The position numbers and the translations under genes are program-made. Positions 15,968-24,692 of a DNA stretch of 64,000 nt are shown piece after piece. The first letter of the stretch is position 1. The number at the start of each line of letters is the position of its first letter. The notes under the pieces are model-generated. The model worked only from the letters and a program-made list of their open reading frames with translations, did no database searches and was not told the origin of the DNA. Origin of the DNA: Kordiimonadales bacterium IMCC3096 (lineage in GTDB: Bacteria > Pseudomonadota > Alphaproteobacteria > Minwuiales > Minwuiaceae). The stretch covers positions 1,334,001 to 1,398,000 of the forward strand of contig CP018227.1 in the NCBI GenBank assembly GCA_016865035.1, read 5' to 3'.

Positions 15968-18511
15968 ATGACCGAACACATCAAGATCAACAGCACCGTG
16001 CCGCGGGCAGAATATGCTGCAGACGGCATGACGACCGCATATCCGGCACCATTTGCCTTCCTGAAGGCGGCCGACCTGAAGGTCTGGATCGGGTCCGCGA
16101 AACAGCAACCCGACACGGACTACACGGTGACAGGTGAAGGCACGACCGCAGGCGGGACCGTCACCTTCACCAGCCCACCGGCGACCGGACAGAGCGTTGT
16201 CATCAGCCGGCAGGCCACCGTCGCGAGAATGTCGGATTTCCTGCCGGGCGGGAGCCTGCGTGCCGACACGCTGAATGACGAACTCGACAGGCTCACCCTT
16301 GCCCTGCAGGAGGCTGAAGCGGCGAGGGAGCGGTCATTGCGTATCGCCGATCATGACGCGGATGCTGCCCCCGGCGCACTGCCGACGCGGGCGCTGCGCG
16401 CGTCGCGCGTGCTTGCTTTCGACGACCAGGGAGACCCGGTCGCGGGTCCCGCCAGCAACATCCTGTCCGATATCGAAGGGGCTGTGAGCAGCGTGACCGA
16501 AGATGCCGCTGCCGCCGCCGCAAGCGCGCTTTCAGCGGCGGGTGACGCGGCCTCCGTTGCCAATGTCGCGGCCCTGGTCCAGAACATTCCAGCCACCCTG
16601 TCAGCCACCGGTGACGGGGAGACTGTCGCCTTCACCCTCTCCCGCGCGCCGGTCGATGACAGGGCGCTGCTGGTCAGCCTGGACGGCATCATTCAGCACG
16701 GGACCGCATTCGCCACCTCAGACAATGTCCTCACCTTCGCATCTGCTCCGCCAGACGGTGTCGCGATCGAGATCCGCGACCTTTCGGCCACGGCGATCAT
16801 CGATGCCGCCGAAGTCTCAGCTCTTGCGGCCATCTCCGACGCCATTCCGACCGTTGCCGCAATCAGTTCGGACGTGTCATCCGTCGCGGCAGCCGAAACC
16901 GCGATCAGTGACGTGGCGACCGACCTGAACGGCGCGAACACCATCGGTGCCGCAGTCGCGGCAGCCAGCGCGGCCGCGGCGTCGGAAACCGGTGCCGCGG
17001 CGAGCGCCACAGCCGCCAGTGCAAGTGCCGTGTCAGCCGCCGCCTCCGAAGCAAATGCGGAAGCTTCCGAATCCGGCGCCGTCAGCGCACAGGCACTGGC
17101 GGAGATCGCGCAGACTGCCGCGGAAGCCGCGAGGGCCGGAGCGGAGGCTGCCGAAACCGGCGCCGGGACTGCGGAGACGAACGCGGCCGTATCAGCCAGT
17201 GCCGCCGCCGCCAGCGCATCAAGCGCTTCCGGCGCCGTGGCCGACGCGATCATCGCTGCCGCGCGCGGAACCTTCCGCAACCGCTTCGACATCCTGCCAT
17301 CGGCGATCCTGGGTTTCGACCTGGGCGAGGTCAGCCAGATCGTGCTGACCCGCGCGACAGCGGGTTTCACCGATACCGACGGAGGCGGGATCGAGAGCAA
17401 AGGCATCGATACGCCCCGTCTGACCCATGATCCGGAGACCGGAGAGCCACTGGGGCTTCTGCTGGAACCCCAGCAGACCAACCACATGATCCACAGTGAT
17501 CTGCAACCCGGCGGGATCGGTGTGACCAACACCGCCGGGAATGCGCTGGCTCCCGATGGAACAATGACGGCGCGGACGATCTTCCAGACCGCCGACAGTG
17601 GCGGCCATGCTGTCGGCAACGCTTTCAACACCACTGGTGTTGTCTCCGGCACCCGATACATCGTTGCCATGGACGTGAAGGAGGTCGGAACAGTCCCGAC
17701 CCAACATGCATTCTACGCCTATGTGGGCCCCTTCGACGGTGCAGCGAGCGACTATTTCGGCTGGCGCTGGGACTTCGCGACGGAAACACTCACGCCTTAC
17801 AAGACCAGTTCATCGACGGTAACGGTCGGGCACCGGAAGTTGGGCGCGGGCTGGTACAGGCTCTGGGCCTCGGTCGTTGCACCAGGCGCTTCCGGCACTT
17901 CCGGTTTCGTTCTGCAGTTCACGGATGGTATCGGCGGCGCCACCAGCTTTGCAGGCGACACGAATGCCGGGATCGCGGTCAAGGGATGCCGCTGCATTCC
18001 CGCCAGCCATGCGGATGCGCTGCCGCCGAGCCAGATCGAGACTGACGGATCACAGGTGACCCGCTCCGCCGATCTGGCAATTGTCGATCTGTCCGCCCAG
18101 ACCGCATTCCGACCGGACGGATTCTCCATACTGGTGGAGGCGGAGATCCTTGACGATGACGGCACCCTGCTCGCCATCGGCAAGACCGCGACACAGGAAG
18201 TTGCGCTCGACCTGCAGGGTGGCGACCTGCACGTCACCAGCAGCAGCGGGCTGAACCTGACCGCCGCGAGCGGGCTTGCGCCCGGTGACCGGATCGTCGC
18301 CACGCTGCGCATGGCGGAGAATGACGTTGCCGTCTCGGTCAATGGGGCAACCGTCGTCACCGAAAGCAGTCACACACTCCACGGCGATGCCAACGAGATG
18401 CGGCTGGGTACCGATCTGTCCGGCACCAGCAACCTGCCGTGCGTGATCCGTCAGGTCGCCATCTTCGGCCCCCTTCCCGACGCAAGACTGGAGGCAATGA
18501 GCAATGGTTGA
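15968..18511 (+). CDS. T7-like phage tail fibre protein
   Basis: An 847-residue protein. Residues 1-110 match the T7 gp17 N-terminal tail-attachment domain: N-S-T-V-P-R-A-E-Y, then Y-P-A-P-F-A-F-L, D-Y-T-V-T-G-E-G-T-T-A-G-G-T-V-T-F and the Q-S-V-V-I-S-R-Q-A-T segment. Next comes a long alanine/serine/glutamate-rich stretch (bases about 16,950-17,250) with heptad-like A-S-A-x-A-A-S spacing, a coiled-coil shaft. The C-terminal half is a beta-rich, receptor-binding-type domain with a laminin/concanavalin-like segment (G-T-R-Y-I-V-A-M-D-V-K and Y-R-L-W-A-S-V). The start at 15968 is chosen for fit to the family. The frame is intact. Confidence 0.82.
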   Translation: MTEHIKINSTVPRAEYAADGMTTAYPAPFAFLKAADLKVWIGSAKQQPDTDYTVTGEGTTAGGTVTFTSPPATGQSVVISRQATVARMSDFLPGGSLRADTLNDELDRLTLALQEAEAARERSLRIADHDADAAPGALPTRALRASRVLAFDDQGDPVAGPASNILSDIEGAVSSVTEDAAAAAASALSAAGDAASVANVAALVQNIPATLSATGDGETVAFTLSRAPVDDRALLVSLDGIIQHGTAFATSDNVLTFASAPPDGVAIEIRDLSATAIIDAAEVSALAAISDAIPTVAAISSDVSSVAAAETAISDVATDLNGANTIGAAVAAASAAAASETGAAASATAASASAVSAAASEANAEASESGAVSAQALAEIAQTAAEAARAGAEAAETGAGTAETNAAVSASAAAASASSASGAVADAIIAAARGTFRNRFDILPSAILGFDLGEVSQIVLTRATAGFTDTDGGGIESKGIDTPRLTHDPETGEPLGLLLEPQQTNHMIHSDLQPGGIGVTNTAGNALAPDGTMTARTIFQTADSGGHAVGNAFNTTGVVSGTRYIVAMDVKEVGTVPTQHAFYAYVGPFDGAASDYFGWRWDFATETLTPYKTSSSTVTVGHRKLGAGWYRLWASVVAPGASGTSGFVLQFTDGIGGATSFAGDTNAGIAVKGCRCIPASHADALPPSQIETDGSQVTRSADLAIVDLSAQTAFRPDGFSILVEAEILDDDGTLLAIGKTATQEVALDLQGGDLHVTSSSGLNLTAASGLAPGDRIVATLRMAENDVAVSVNGATVVTESSHTLHGDANEMRLGTDLSGTSNLPCVIRQVAIFGPLPDARLEAMSNG

Positions 18512-18788
18512 GTTCGTGAACCACTATCTGAAATTCCCGGATGAGGCGACCGCCGCATACGCGCTCGATGGGGCAGGAATTGCCCTGACGCCGACACCGG
18601 ATCAGGACATCGACTTCGTGGGCACCGTCTGGAGCACGGCTGTGCTGGACGACAATGGTGACGTGGTCGTGCCGGCAACCGCCATGACGGGCTGGCACGT
18701 CAACCTACGCCTGCGCAACATGGATCTGCCGACCGCACTGCTGCCCTTCTCTCTGTTCCCGGCAACACCATTCCGGAGGTTTGCATGA
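18504..18788 (+). CDS. Small protein after the tail fibre (phage accessory)
   Basis: A 94-residue protein whose start overlaps the end of the fibre gene by 8 bp and whose end overlaps the next gene by 4 bp, so all three are translationally coupled. The sequence (V-N-H-Y-L-K-F-P-D-E-A-T-A-A-Y-A-L and G-W-H-V-N-L-R-L) has the look of small proteins encoded beside tail fibres in alphaproteobacterial prophages, which may be assembly factors. No catalytic motif. Family not identified. Confidence 0.6.
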   Translation: MVEFVNHYLKFPDEATAAYALDGAGIALTPTPDQDIDFVGTVWSTAVLDDNGDVVVPATAMTGWHVNLRLRNMDLPTALLPFSLFPATPFRRFA

Positions 18789-19471
18789 TGAGTATCACCC
18801 AACCAGGACGAAACATGCTCTCAGGCATTGGCGACGCTGCCGAACGTACTGTTGGAACGGGAGCGACCGAGCTTCCGGCATTCGCGGACCTGCCGGAACC
18901 CGTTCTGGCGAGTCAGGCGGAGGCGGAAGCGGGAACCGAGACTACGAAGATGATGTCGCCACAGCGTGTCGCGCAGGCGGTCGCTGCCCTGGGTGGCGGG
19001 ATCCGGCGTGGCGGGTCCGGCGACACATCCAGCGGCACCAGCGTGACGATCACTGATCTGGCCGGCATCTCCGGGCCGGACATGATCGACATCTGGCTGG
19101 ATGCCGTCAGCGTCTCGGGCAGCGACAGCCTCTTGATCCAGATCGGCGACAGCGGTGGTCTGGCTACCAGCGGCTATGTCTCCGGCAGCGGCACCGCCGC
19201 CACGTCAGGGCAGTTCACCACCAGTACGAGCGGGCTGGTCCTCTACCAGGGCGGCAGCGGCATATGGCGTGGTGTGATCCAGTTGCGCCGCACCACGGGC
19301 AACAGCTGGGTCGCGTCCCATGCCATGCAGGCGTCTGACGGAGGTCTCGTCATCTCCGGCGGAGGCAGCAGAACGCTCTCCGGCGCGATTGACCGTATCC
19401 GTGTCACACCAGCCGGGACAGACACCCTTTCCGGCGGCCTGGTCCAGTTGTTTGTCGGCAGGTCAGCATGA
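18785..19471 (+). CDS. Phage tail fibre/spike-type protein
   Basis: A 228-residue protein. Near residues 45-70 it contains A-S-Q-A-E-A-E-A-G-T-E-T-T-K-M-M-S-P-Q-R, a recurrent linker in phage fibre proteins that normally precedes the distal receptor-binding part. The rest is Gly/Ser/Thr-rich and beta-predicted. It overlaps both neighbours by 4 bp. Together with the long fibre protein it suggests a two-component adsorption apparatus. Receptor unknown. Confidence 0.65.
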   Translation: MMSITQPGRNMLSGIGDAAERTVGTGATELPAFADLPEPVLASQAEAEAGTETTKMMSPQRVAQAVAALGGGIRRGGSGDTSSGTSVTITDLAGISGPDMIDIWLDAVSVSGSDSLLIQIGDSGGLATSGYVSGSGTAATSGQFTTSTSGLVLYQGGSGIWRGVIQLRRTTGNSWVASHAMQASDGGLVISGGGSRTLSGAIDRIRVTPAGTDTLSGGLVQLFVGRSA

Positions 19472-19671
19472 TGAGCGACGTGGAACTGGCAAGGCTGGAC
19501 GTTCGCCTCAACGCCCTCGAACGCAAGCTGGACCGCATCGAGGATGATATCCGCGAAACCCGGGCGATCTTCAACCGGGGCCGGGGTGCCGTCTGGGTCC
19601 TGGGTGTCCTGGGCGTGCTTGTCGGGCTGGGGCTGGGCTGGGCCGAAAAGATCCAGAAGCTGATGCAATGA
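19468..19671 (+). CDS. XhlA/holin-like coiled-coil membrane protein
   Basis: A 67-residue protein. Residues 1-40 form an amphipathic coiled coil (L-A-R-L-D-V-R-L-N-A-L-E-R-K-L-D). One membrane segment follows at about 42-58 (V-W-V-L-G-V-L-G-V-L-V-G-L-G-L-G-W), with a short basic tail. This plan is that of haemolysin XhlA/holin-accessory proteins encoded at the end of phage tail modules. It overlaps the previous gene by 4 bp. No endolysin follows, so a complete lysis cassette is absent. Confidence 0.6.
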   Translation: MMSDVELARLDVRLNALERKLDRIEDDIRETRAIFNRGRGAVWVLGVLGVLVGLGLGWAEKIQKLMQ

Positions 19672-19823
19672 GGATCCCGCCCGTCCGCCCCAACGCCGCG
19701 CCTGTGTCCGGTCTCGACGCTCCACGGCTCCACCAGGCGCCGGGGTGAGCAAGCAAACGGCGGTTGCCTGTCCCGCAACCGATGTCACACTGGCTACATC
19801 GGAAGAGTAGCTGGAGTGAGACC

Positions 19824-21521
19824 ATGGCCGAGTACGACCTGATCATCCGCAATGCCCGGATCCACGATGGACTTGGAAGTGCCGAATGCGTTGGGGACAT
19901 GGCTGTTGACGGGGGTCGGATCGCTGCAATCGGACAGGTATCCGGTACCGGTCGTACGGAAGTGGATGCGGCTGGCCAGGTGCTCATGCCCGGAATCATT
20001 GACATCCACACGCACTACGATGCGCAGCTGACCTGGGACCCGACCGCGTCCCCCTCGCCTGCGCTGGGCGTCACCACGGTCGTGATCGGCAACTGCGGTT
20101 TCGGGATTGCGCCGGCCACACCGGAATCACGCGACACACTGCTCGCCAACCTCTCGGTGGTGGAGGCCATGTCCCTCGACAGCCTTCATGCCGGGGTCGA
20201 TTGGTCGTTCGAGAGCTTTGGCGAGTATCTCGACCTGATCGACCGCAAGCGGCCCTTTCCGAACGTGGCTGCACTGGCCTCCCATTCCGTCATGCGTACC
20301 GTCGTGATGGGTGCGGAAGGGTCGGAAAGGGCAGCGACACCGGACGAGCTGAAACAGATGCAGGATCTGCTTGCTGACGCCATGGCTTCGGGTGCCATCG
20401 GCATCGGCTCCTCGACCTTCGAGAACCATTTCGGTGCCGCAAACAAGCCCGTTCCTTCCCGATTGGCCGAGAACGCGGAATTCCGGGCCTTCGCCGAAAC
20501 GATGGGGCAGGCCGGTGGCGGCATCATGATGGCGACCTGCGGCGACCGCACGGATATCCCCTTCCTCGGCGAACTTTCGGAGATTTCGGGCGGCACGACG
20601 ATCTACGCGCCGATGCTGCATTTCTCCAACCAGCCGGACCGGGCCATCGGCATCGCCCGCGCCTGTGCGGCGGAGCGCGAGAAGGGACGCTCGGTCTATG
20701 CCCAGTGCTCCTGCCAGCCGCTGTCGATGGACTTCACGCTCGCCTCCGCCTATCCGATGCTGACGATCGACGGCTGGCCCGAAAGTGCCCCGGTCGCGGA
20801 TCTGAAACATGCCTTTGCGGACCCCGCGCGCCGCCAGCGCATCCGGGACGCGCTGCAGGTGCCGTCGGGAACCCGCATCTTCAATGGCCACTGGGACCGG
20901 GTCGAGGTCACGATCACGCAGGATCCGGCCAATGCCGCGCTGGAAGGCCGCACGATTGCCGATATCGCGAAGGAACGCGGCGAGGATCCGGTGGACTTCT
21001 TCTTCGACCTCGCCCTCTCCGAGGGACTGGAGACCACCTTCACCGCCAAGCTGCTGAACGTCGAGGAGGACGCGGTGGGCGAACTGCTCGCCATGCCCGG
21101 CAATCTGGTCAGCCTGTCCGATGCCGGTGCGCACCACACGTTCTTCTGCGATGCGGGTTTTGGCATGCATTTCCTTGGCCACTGGGTGCGGGAACTGGGC
21201 GCATTCGATCTGGCGTCGGCCATCGTCAAGCTGACCTCGGAGCCCGCCGGGATCTACGGCCTTGACGGGCGCGGGGTGCTGAAGCCGGGCAATGCCGCCG
21301 ACTTCATCCTGATCGACCCCGACACCGTCAGCATCAGCCGCACCCGGCGACTGAAGGACCTGCCTGCCGGCGGTGAACGGCTGGTGCGTGACGCCCCCGG
21401 TCTGCTGGGGACCTGGGTGAACGGAGTCCAGATCTTCGACGGCAGCGACTATTGCCCCGTCACGGGTCCGGGCGCGGTCCTGCGCCGCCGCTCCACTGAT
21501 CGGCGGCAGGCCGCCGAATAG
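19824..21521 (+). CDS. N-acyl-D-amino-acid deacylase family amidohydrolase
   Basis: Zinc amidohydrolase of the D-aminoacylase/dihydroorotase superfamily, 565 residues. The N-terminal small beta domain opens Y-D-L-I-I-R-N-A-R-I-H-D-G and closes into the barrel at L-M-P-G-I-I-D-I-H-T-H-Y-D-A-Q, which holds the H-x-H metal site. A G-N-C-G-F-G-I-A-P-A segment, a late S-D-A-G-A-H-H-T aspartate motif and a C-terminal G-N-A-A-D-F-I-L-I-D-P match the family. The ATG at 19824 has a TGGAGTGAG site. It hydrolyses N-acyl-D-amino acids or related amides; the natural substrate is not known. It stands 150 bp after the last phage gene and marks the return to chromosomal genes. Confidence 0.88.
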   Translation: MAEYDLIIRNARIHDGLGSAECVGDMAVDGGRIAAIGQVSGTGRTEVDAAGQVLMPGIIDIHTHYDAQLTWDPTASPSPALGVTTVVIGNCGFGIAPATPESRDTLLANLSVVEAMSLDSLHAGVDWSFESFGEYLDLIDRKRPFPNVAALASHSVMRTVVMGAEGSERAATPDELKQMQDLLADAMASGAIGIGSSTFENHFGAANKPVPSRLAENAEFRAFAETMGQAGGGIMMATCGDRTDIPFLGELSEISGGTTIYAPMLHFSNQPDRAIGIARACAAEREKGRSVYAQCSCQPLSMDFTLASAYPMLTIDGWPESAPVADLKHAFADPARRQRIRDALQVPSGTRIFNGHWDRVEVTITQDPANAALEGRTIADIAKERGEDPVDFFFDLALSEGLETTFTAKLLNVEEDAVGELLAMPGNLVSLSDAGAHHTFFCDAGFGMHFLGHWVRELGAFDLASAIVKLTSEPAGIYGLDGRGVLKPGNAADFILIDPDTVSISRTRRLKDLPAGGERLVRDAPGLLGTWVNGVQIFDGSDYCPVTGPGAVLRRRSTDRRQAAE

Positions 21522-21532
21522 GGGCACCGCGC

Positions 21533-22852
21533 ATGGACATTTCCTCCCTCATCGGTGAACTCGGCAGCCGGATCGAGCAGATTGTCGGGACCGATGGCCC
21601 CCTGCTGGACCGCCTGCTGGTCCCCTGGACATTCTATCAGGCCCTGATCCTGCTCGGACTGGTCCTGCTTGCGCATGTCATTTCCCGCATGATCACGCCC
21701 CTGGTCTCCGGCGTTGGCCAGGGAGCGCCTCACCCGCTGACCTCCGTCTTCAGGGCCATGGTCAATCGGCGACGGGCGATCCTGCTGGCGCTGCTGCTCT
21801 GGCTGACCGTCCTGACACTGAGGGAAGTGACCTGGCCCAGCCGGTCATTCTATCTCGCCATATGCGCCAATCTGGTCACCGCCTGGGTGATCATCTCCCT
21901 GCTGACCCGGCTGATCCGCAACCGGTTGCTGGGTCGGACCCTGGCCATCGGCATCTGGGGCGTGGCCGCGCTGAACATCACCGGCATCCTGCCCGTGGTG
22001 CTGGATGCACTCCAGTCGGCGACCTTCGGCATAGGGGACCGGCAGGTCTCCCTGCTGGCCATCGCCAACGGGATGATCATGGCCTTCGTGCTGATCTGGA
22101 TCGCCATCCTTGTCAGCCGGCTGGTGGAGCGTCGCATCTTCTCCACGCCCGATCTTGCCCCGGCGACGCAGGTGCTGCTGTCAAAGCTGTTCCGGATCGC
22201 TGTTCTGACCGGGGCTGTAGTGGTTGCCCTCGATCTCACCGGCATCGATCTGACAGCCCTCGCCGTCTTCTCCGGCGCGGTGGGTCTCGGTCTGGGCTTT
22301 GGCCTGCAGAAGGTCGTGTCCAACCTGATCAGCGGTTTCATCCTTCTGACGGACAAGTCGATCAAGCCCGGTGACGTGATTTCCCTGGGTGAGACATTCG
22401 GCTGGATCAACAAGCTCAATGCCCGCTATGTCTCCGTCATCACCCGCGACGGCAGGGAATTCCTGATCCCGAACGAGGACCTGATCACCAACCAGGTGAT
22501 CAACTGGTCCTACTCCGACAAGAACATCCGCCTGGAGATCAAGTTCGGCGTTTCCTATGACAGCGATCCGCATCTGGTACGGAAGATCGCCGTGGAGGCG
22601 ACGACAGGCGTGGACCGGGTGCTGCCGTCACCCGCACCGGTCTGCCATCTGGTGGAGTTCGGGGATTCATCCATCGACTTCGTGCTGCGCTTCTGGATCA
22701 TCGATCCGGCGGAAGGCGTCGTGAACATCAAGGGCAAGGTGTTCCTCGCCCTCTGGGACACGCTGAAGGAACATGAGGTCAGGATTCCCTATCCCCACCG
22801 CGAAGTCATCCTGCGTGAGCCTTTGAGGGCTGCCAGCCCGCCCGAGACGTGA
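21533..22852 (+). CDS. MscS-family mechanosensitive channel
   Basis: Inner-membrane small-conductance channel, 439 residues, with about five predicted membrane helices before the pore region. The TM3 pore motif is G-L-G-L-G-F-G-L-Q-K-V-V-S-N-L-I-S-G-F, and the cytosolic beta domain follows (K-P-G-D-V-I-S-L, then R-Y-V-S-V-I-T-R-D-G-R-E-F-L-I-P-N). Extra N-terminal helices make it longer than E. coli MscS. It releases solutes on hypo-osmotic shock. It begins 11 bp after the amidohydrolase stop. Confidence 0.9.
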   Translation: MDISSLIGELGSRIEQIVGTDGPLLDRLLVPWTFYQALILLGLVLLAHVISRMITPLVSGVGQGAPHPLTSVFRAMVNRRRAILLALLLWLTVLTLREVTWPSRSFYLAICANLVTAWVIISLLTRLIRNRLLGRTLAIGIWGVAALNITGILPVVLDALQSATFGIGDRQVSLLAIANGMIMAFVLIWIAILVSRLVERRIFSTPDLAPATQVLLSKLFRIAVLTGAVVVALDLTGIDLTALAVFSGAVGLGLGFGLQKVVSNLISGFILLTDKSIKPGDVISLGETFGWINKLNARYVSVITRDGREFLIPNEDLITNQVINWSYSDKNIRLEIKFGVSYDSDPHLVRKIAVEATTGVDRVLPSPAPVCHLVEFGDSSIDFVLRFWIIDPAEGVVNIKGKVFLALWDTLKEHEVRIPYPHREVILREPLRAASPPET

Positions 22853-22903
22853 TAGATCGCTGCCGGACCGAGCGCACGCAAATCGCAGATGGAGAGGCCG
22901 TTC

Positions 22904-23959
22904 ATGGCAACGAAGATCAACGCTGGCAATTTCTTCGAGGACTTCCGCGTCGGGCAGGAACTGCCGCACGCCACGCCACGCACCATCACCACGGGCGACG
23001 TCGCCCTCTATACCGCGCTGTTCGGCGGGCGCTACGCACTGCAGTCCGCCGACACGGTGGCCGAGGCGCTGGGCCTGCCGCGCAGCCCGGTGGACGACTG
23101 GCTGGTATTCCATGTCGTCTTCGGCAAGACGGTCCCCGACGTGTCCCTGAACGCGGTGGCCAATCTGGGCTATGCCCAGGGCCGCTTCCTGAAACCGGTC
23201 TATCCCGGCGATACGCTCTCCGCGCGCTCCACGGTCATCGGCCTGAAGGAGAATTCGAACGGCAAGACCGGCACGGTCTACGTCAATTCCGTCGGCACGA
23301 ACCAGCATGGCGAGACCGTGCTCGACTATTGCCGCTGGGTGATGATCCGCAAGCGTGACGAGAACGCCCCGGCGCCCGACCCCGTGGTTCCGGAACTGCC
23401 GGACCGGGTCGATCCGGCGAGCCTGCAGGCCCCGGCCATCACCCTCTCCGGCCTGGATGACACGCTGGTCGGCGCGCCATGGCGGTTCGAGGACTATGCG
23501 GTGGGGGAGCGCATCGACCATGTGGACGGCGTGACGATCGAGGAAGCCGAGCACATGATGGCGACGCGCCTCTACCAGAACACCGCCAAGGTGCATTTCA
23601 ACCAGCACACGGAAGGCCAGGGCCGTTTCGGGCGGCGGCTGATCTATGGCGGCCACATCATCAGCCTGGCGCGTTCGCTCGGCTTCAATGGTCTGGGATC
23701 CGCCATGTGGGTGGCGGCGATCAACGGCGGCGCGCACACGGCACCGACTTTCGCGGGCGACACGATCTACGCCTGGTCGGAAGTGCTGGAAACGGCTGAA
23801 CTGCCGGGACGGAGCGACCTGGGTGCGCTGCGTCTCAGAACCGTCGCCACCAAGAACCGGTCCTCCGGTGACTTCGCCGACAAGGGTGCGGACGGCAAGC
23901 GCGACGCGGATGTGGTGCTGGATCTGGACACCTGGGTTCTGGTCCCCCGCAGGGGCTGA
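22904..23959 (+). CDS. MaoC-type double hot-dog hydratase, mesaconyl-CoA hydratase-like
   Basis: A 351-residue protein with two hot-dog modules. The first is at about residues 10-155 (R-T-I-T-T-G-D-V-A-L-Y-T-A-L-F-G and Y-P-G-D-T-L). The second is at about 180-340 (F-E-D-Y-A-V-G-E-R-I, then Y-G-G-H-I-I-S-L-A-R-S). Length and layout match mesaconyl-C1-CoA hydratase (beta-methylmalyl-CoA dehydratase) of the ethylmalonyl-CoA pathway. The start at 22904 has a GGAGAGG site at 22891-22897. A CitE-like lyase at 46.5-47.4 kb could act with it. Other (R)-hydratases of CoA thioesters remain possible. Confidence 0.75.
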   Translation: MATKINAGNFFEDFRVGQELPHATPRTITTGDVALYTALFGGRYALQSADTVAEALGLPRSPVDDWLVFHVVFGKTVPDVSLNAVANLGYAQGRFLKPVYPGDTLSARSTVIGLKENSNGKTGTVYVNSVGTNQHGETVLDYCRWVMIRKRDENAPAPDPVVPELPDRVDPASLQAPAITLSGLDDTLVGAPWRFEDYAVGERIDHVDGVTIEEAEHMMATRLYQNTAKVHFNQHTEGQGRFGRRLIYGGHIISLARSLGFNGLGSAMWVAAINGGAHTAPTFAGDTIYAWSEVLETAELPGRSDLGALRLRTVATKNRSSGDFADKGADGKRDADVVLDLDTWVLVPRRG

Positions 23960-23963
23960 TCAC

Positions 23964-24692
23964 ATGACCGATGATCCGGCCTCCATCGCACGCAACCTGA
24001 TCCGCAGCCAGCCAACCGCGACGCTGTCGACCATCGCGGCGGACGGGGGCTGGCCCTATGGCAGTCTTGTGCTGGTCGCGACCGACATGGCTGGACAGCC
24101 GATCCTGCTGATCTCCACCCTGGCGCAGCATACGAAGAACCTCGCCGCCGACGGTCGCGCCTCGCTGCTGTTCGACGGCACGGTCGGGCTGGCCGAGCGC
24201 CTGACCGGCGCGCGGGTCACGGTCCTGGGCCGGGCGGTTCGCTGCGAAGAAGACGCTTCGCTCCGCGCCCGCTTCCTGTCGCGCCATCCGTCAGCCGCGG
24301 GCTACGTCGACTTCGGCGACTTCGCCTTCTGGCGACTGGAAGTGGAACGTGCCCATCAGGTTGCCGGGTTCGGACGGATCAACTGGGTCGAGAAGCCCGA
24401 CCTGCTGCCCGATTTCGGGGATGTCTCGGAACTGCAGGCGGCGGAGGCCGACGTGATCGGCCACATGAACGCGGACCATTCGGACGCCGTTGCGCTCTAC
24501 GCCAATGTCCTCTGCCAGCGCCCCGGCGTCGGCTGGCGGCTGACCGGCATCGATCCGGAAGGGGCCGATCTGGCCCGGCCCGGCGACCACTGCCGCATCA
24601 GCTTCGACAAGCGGATCTCCTCGGCGGAGACGGCGAGGGTCGAACTGGTGCGAAAGGTGAAACGGGCGCGCGCGATGCTCAGTCGCGGATAA
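23964..24692 (+). CDS. HugZ-like pyridoxamine-phosphate-oxidase-fold protein with DUF2470 domain
   Basis: A 242-residue protein. Residues 1-150 form the split-barrel flavin-binding fold (A-T-L-S-T-I-A-A-D-G-G-W-P-Y-G-S-L). Residues 155-240 are the DUF2470 domain (E-A-D-V-I-G-H-M-N-A-D-H-S-D-A-V). This combination is found in haem-utilisation proteins of the HugZ/HutZ type and in general flavoproteins of alphaproteobacteria. It follows the hydratase gene by 4 bp. Its end overlaps the opposite-strand gene by 14 bp (convergent). A haem-degradation role is possible but unproven. Confidence 0.82.
   Translation: MTDDPASIARNLIRSQPTATLSTIAADGGWPYGSLVLVATDMAGQPILLISTLAQHTKNLAADGRASLLFDGTVGLAERLTGARVTVLGRAVRCEEDASLRARFLSRHPSAAGYVDFGDFAFWRLEVERAHQVAGFGRINWVEKPDLLPDFGDVSELQAAEADVIGHMNADHSDAVALYANVLCQRPGVGWRLTGIDPEGADLARPGDHCRISFDKRISSAETARVELVRKVKRARAMLSRG

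Noticed and set aside
16693-17670. Alanine-rich frame antisense to the tail fibre
   Set aside because: Mirror of the GC-rich repeats of the fibre coiled coil; no ribosome binding site.
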